Part shown: piece by piece, positions 5,186 through 7,870 of the stretch
How positions within the stretch are numbered: position 1 is the first letter of the stretch
How the letters are laid out: every line of letters begins with the position of its first letter
Source: Bacteroidota bacterium
Lineage (GTDB): Bacteria; Bacteroidota; Bacteroidia; Bacteroidales; FEN-979
Reading direction: 5' to 3'
Assembly: GCA_026391755.1 (NCBI GenBank)
Contig: JAPLDN010000018.1
Location: forward strand, 1 to 7,870
DNA: 7,870 nucleotides
Notes under the pieces: model-generated
Told to the model about the DNA's origin: nothing
Seen by the model: the letters and a program-made list of their open reading frames with translations, nothing else
Database searches by the model: none
Position numbers and translations under genes: made by a program

Positions 5186-7870
5186 TTACTGCTTGACAAC
5201 TTTACCGATCGAATTATTTATCCGCAGAAAATACATTCCGGCTGGCAGAGACGTAAAGTCAATCCGGGAGGTTGATTCGCCCTGGGGTTTTATTCCAAGT
5301 GAACCACCCATAACCAGGGTCCCGTTTAAGTCATATACAAATACTTCGGCATTGGCAGTCTGGCTCAGAGTGTAGGTTACACTGGCATAATCCCTGACGG
5401 GGTTAGGGCTGATCTTAAGATCATTATTAAAATTGTGGCCCGCTGAAGGCCCTGGATTAATACCGACCGGAGTAATGTAAGTGGTGTCCCTATAAAATCC
5501 GAGTCCCCAGGTTGCAGCATAAACAGCTCCGTAGTTCAGAATTGGATAAGCCTGAATGGTTTGTTGCGAAAGAGCTGTGACAGCTACATTTCCCATATTT
5601 GCCATATCGGGCGACCATGTAGGTGATGCAGCTGTGAGGTTGGAGGTTGTGAAGATGCCCCAGTCTGTCCCGACAATTGCATTGTTCTGATTGTGCATTT
5701 CTATTATACTGCTTAACACGGGAGCTGCGGGAAGGTTCCCTGTAACATCTCTCCAAACCGGAACCTGATCGAGGGCATTATCAGTAGTATAAACATAAGT
5801 TGAATTACCATAATTGCCGAGAGTGACCATGACATGCTTTGGGTTATTGGGATCGATGGAGATGCCTGTGATATAGCGGCCTATAAAAGGAAGTCCCTGC
5901 AATGTATCATTGCTTACGATAAAGGTAGGACTATTATAATCGGCAGTTGCTGAATCGTGGGCTAATAGCAGGTTGCTTGCCCTGTATAAATGGCCAGTAG
6001 GTGTACCCATCCAGAGTGTGTTCATGTCATCTGAAACTTTGATCGCACAGATATCTCCGTATGAAAGGGGAGAAATATCCTTGTATACCAGGAACCATTG
6101 TGCAACATGGCTGAACTGAAGCATAACCTTTGACATGAATACCCCTCTCTGTCCGTTTTTTGTTGTGCTTAAAAAGAATCTCGCTGCAACAAGATCAGGA
6201 ACCATAGCGCTGTCCTTTGGCTGAATGATTTTAGTCGTGGTATAAACAAACGGGAAACTTCCGTTTTTACTTTTAGCTGTGATCGGAGTGCCTGCCGGAA
6301 TAGGAGTAGTCTCTGATGTGTTGTAGAATTTCACACTGTCGCGGGTGTACGTGTAATTAAAGCTTTCCGCCAGGGCGAGTGGAATTTTCCTGCCTGATAC
6401 AGTAACAATATCCGCTCCAAGAGGGTCATTGTCATAGGTCAGGTCAATAAGTTCACGGCGGCGAAGTGCACGGTACGTTGTGGAATTGGAATCGACATTG
6501 GAAAATAAAACAATATTGGGAGCTATCTTACTCCATGCGCAGGTACCTCCTGAACGGCCTTCATCGCCTAAATCATTACCATCCTTCCAGATCTGAACAC
6601 CATGCAAGGGGTCATTCACGAGGCTGGGATAGTAAGCCCCTACGACTATGGTCCCGTTATGCAGGGAACCGCCCATGACATAGTTTTTGTTATAGGTATT
6701 TGCAATTGTTGAGAAGCACCCGACCTGGAGGTTCAACGAAGAAGTTTTATACACTATCTGACCTGGCCTTATTGTTGCCACAGTAACACCTCCATCGGTT
6801 GCCATCGCCATCAAGCCACTATTGCCAGGCTGGAAAGAGTATGAATGATGGTAGTTTGGAGCGAATGTTACATCAGATGGCGAAATGGATCCGTCACTAA
6901 CAATTCCCCAGTCGAAATACGCCTGGCCCGGTACTCTTTGTCCAAGCCACATTTTTTTAGACCCGATAAAAATCTGATCCGGGTTATTCGGGACCACTGC
7001 AATGGCATTATAGGTAAACCCGTTTACTCCATATGGTTCAAAAGAAGTACTGGCAGGGAAAATAAGAGTCCAGTTATTTCCACCGTCTGTTGAACAGTAA
7101 ACTCCTTTCATAAAGCCTGAAGTAAGGCACAAGGAGGCATACATTACCAAAGGATTTGAAGGAGCGATCGCAACCCTCACCCAGCCCACACCTTTATTCG
7201 GAATTTTATTGGAATCGCCTGTGCTGAGAAGAATAAAATTATTTACATCACCGCCTGTGGCAACATAAACTGAATCATTGACTACAGCGAGAACCGTTCC
7301 GTCGCTACCCACCGAAACATCATTGGCGTAACCTGGAAGGGCGGTAGTCCAGTCTGTACCGTTATCAGAGTAATAGACACCCCCAATAGTTGCTACATAC
7401 ATTCTCTCATTCCTTGGGTCAGAAGCAAGTTGTGCGATACCGAGCCAATGAGGATTGAACGCTGTTCCTGGGACAAGGTCAAAATTCAGGCCATCAGTTG
7501 AGCGGTAAAGACCATTACCATTATTGAAAGTGTTTTTAGAAACCTGTCCGGTACCGGCATAAATGATACCGCTCTTTGACTGGCTTAGGCATGAAACTCT
7601 CGGAATGTTTCCATCGGGAGTACCGATTGCGTGCCAGGTCAAACCTAAGGTGGTCGAATGCCAGATACCTCCGCCAGGTGCTCCTGCATATATTGTATTA
7701 CCTGTTGCATCGCGGCTGTCAAAAATTGCAGCCGAAATGGGACCTGCAATGTTTGTAGGACCAAGAGGAGCCCAGTTCAGGTTCAGCCTTGACGTAGATT
7801 TTAAGTGCATCTGCTCTGCCTTTTGCTGGGCTTTCAGCACATCCATCGCTGAAATCACGCCGGTTGTCTG
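5186..7870 (-). CDS. Secreted BNR/beta-propeller protein with T9SS type A sorting domain (5' end outside window)
   Basis: The frame stays open to the right edge, giving 894 visible residues (numbered here from the edge). The N-terminus, including the expected signal peptide, is missing; a GTG at 7858 is not a convincing start. Early residues hold WAPLGPTNIAGP, then NTIYAGAPGGGIWHST, typical of sortilin/BNR-type propellers. BNR-like Ser-x-Asp-x-Gly-x-x-Trp turns or variants occur at about 72-79, 124-130, 168-174 and 260-267, with degenerate copies near 694-707. Residues about 379-604 show no such motif. The last roughly 80 residues (816-894) are a T9SS sorting domain: ISPNPVRDYASVTYTL, VYDLNG, LPAGMYFLRI, KVVKQ. 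The family is often annotated as glycosidase-like or exo-alpha-sialidase-like on propeller similarity alone. I see no catalytic residues to support that, so function is open. It is probably exported to the cell surface or medium and co-transcribed with the following fibronectin-III-like gene. Confidence 0.9.
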   Translation of the reverse strand, partial: QTTGVISAMDVLKAQQKAEQMHLKSTSRLNLNWAPLGPTNIAGPISAAIFDSRDATGNTIYAGAPGGGIWHSTTLGLTWHAIGTPDGNIPRVSCLSQSKSGIIYAGTGQVSKNTFNNGNGLYRSTDGLNFDLVPGTAFNPHWLGIAQLASDPRNERMYVATIGGVYYSDNGTDWTTALPGYANDVSVGSDGTVLAVVNDSVYVATGGDVNNFILLSTGDSNKIPNKGVGWVRVAIAPSNPLVMYASLCLTSGFMKGVYCSTDGGNNWTLIFPASTSFEPYGVNGFTYNAIAVVPNNPDQIFIGSKKMWLGQRVPGQAYFDWGIVSDGSISPSDVTFAPNYHHSYSFQPGNSGLMAMATDGGVTVATIRPGQIVYKTSSLNLQVGCFSTIANTYNKNYVMGGSLHNGTIVVGAYYPSLVNDPLHGVQIWKDGNDLGDEGRSGGTCAWSKIAPNIVLFSNVDSNSTTYRALRRRELIDLTYDNDPLGADIVTVSGRKIPLALAESFNYTYTRDSVKFYNTSETTPIPAGTPITAKSKNGSFPFVYTTTKIIQPKDSAMVPDLVAARFFLSTTKNGQRGVFMSKVMLQFSHVAQWFLVYKDISPLSYGDICAIKVSDDMNTLWMGTPTGHLYRASNLLLAHDSATADYNSPTFIVSNDTLQGLPFIGRYITGISIDPNNPKHVMVTLGNYGNSTYVYTTDNALDQVPVWRDVTGNLPAAPVLSSIIEMHNQNNAIVGTDWGIFTTSNLTAASPTWSPDMANMGNVAVTALSQQTIQAYPILNYGAVYAATWGLGFYRDTTYITPVGINPGPSAGHNFNNDLKISPNPVRDYASVTYTLSQTANAEVFVYDLNGTLVMGGSLGIKPQGESTSRIDFTSLPAGMYFLRINNSIGKVVKQ

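Noticed and set aside
5490..5756. Leftward open frame of 88 residues inside the BNR gene
   Set aside because: It is an out-of-frame shadow of the BNR coding sequence with no motif of its own.
7856..7858. GTG start codon for the BNR protein inside the window
   Set aside because: The frame stays open to the edge, and a start here would leave a T9SS cargo protein without the signal peptide it needs.

Overview
The window looks like a chromosomal segment of a Bacteroidota bacterium, probably from the class Bacteroidia. Three things point there. Two encoded proteins end in type IX secretion system (T9SS) type A sorting domains, a secretion route essentially confined to this phylum. The promoters fit the Bacteroidota form (TTTG, about 20 bases, TAnnTTTG) rather than the E. 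coli form. The genes lack clear Shine-Dalgarno sequences, and the tRNA gene does not encode its CCA end. I cannot name a genus.

Layout, left to right. Bases 1-197 hold no gene. They carry a leftward promoter for a gene beyond the left edge and a rightward promoter for a tRNA-Glu(UUC) gene at 198-269. A two-way terminator (275-313) separates the tRNA from a leftward three-gene cluster. In transcription order the cluster is a NUDIX hydrolase with an unusual insertion in its Nudix box (2876-2187), a 233-residue protein of unknown function (2169-1468), and an exported Ntn hydrolase of the choloylglycine hydrolase/penicillin V acylase family (1403-312). pyrE, orotate phosphoribosyltransferase, runs rightward from 2972 to 3607. 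It is divergent from the NUDIX gene across about 95 bases containing a TAnnTTTG motif for each direction. A second two-way terminator (3606-3639) sits between pyrE and the next leftward unit.

That second unit holds two secreted, probably cell-surface proteins. The first is a BNR/beta-propeller-type protein of at least 894 residues whose 5' end lies beyond the right edge. It is followed after 28 bases by a 500-residue protein with a signal peptide and four fibronectin-III-like repeats. Both carry a T9SS C-terminal sorting domain, so they are probably co-transcribed and exported by the same machinery.

Overall this is mostly housekeeping and envelope gene content. I found no mobile element, CRISPR array, toxin-antitoxin pair, defence system or clearly new multi-gene system. 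The points most worth a second look are the interrupted Nudix box, the unknown 233-residue protein in the same cluster, the exported acylase with Glu in place of the usual Asp, and the central stretch of the BNR protein that has no recognisable repeat motif.
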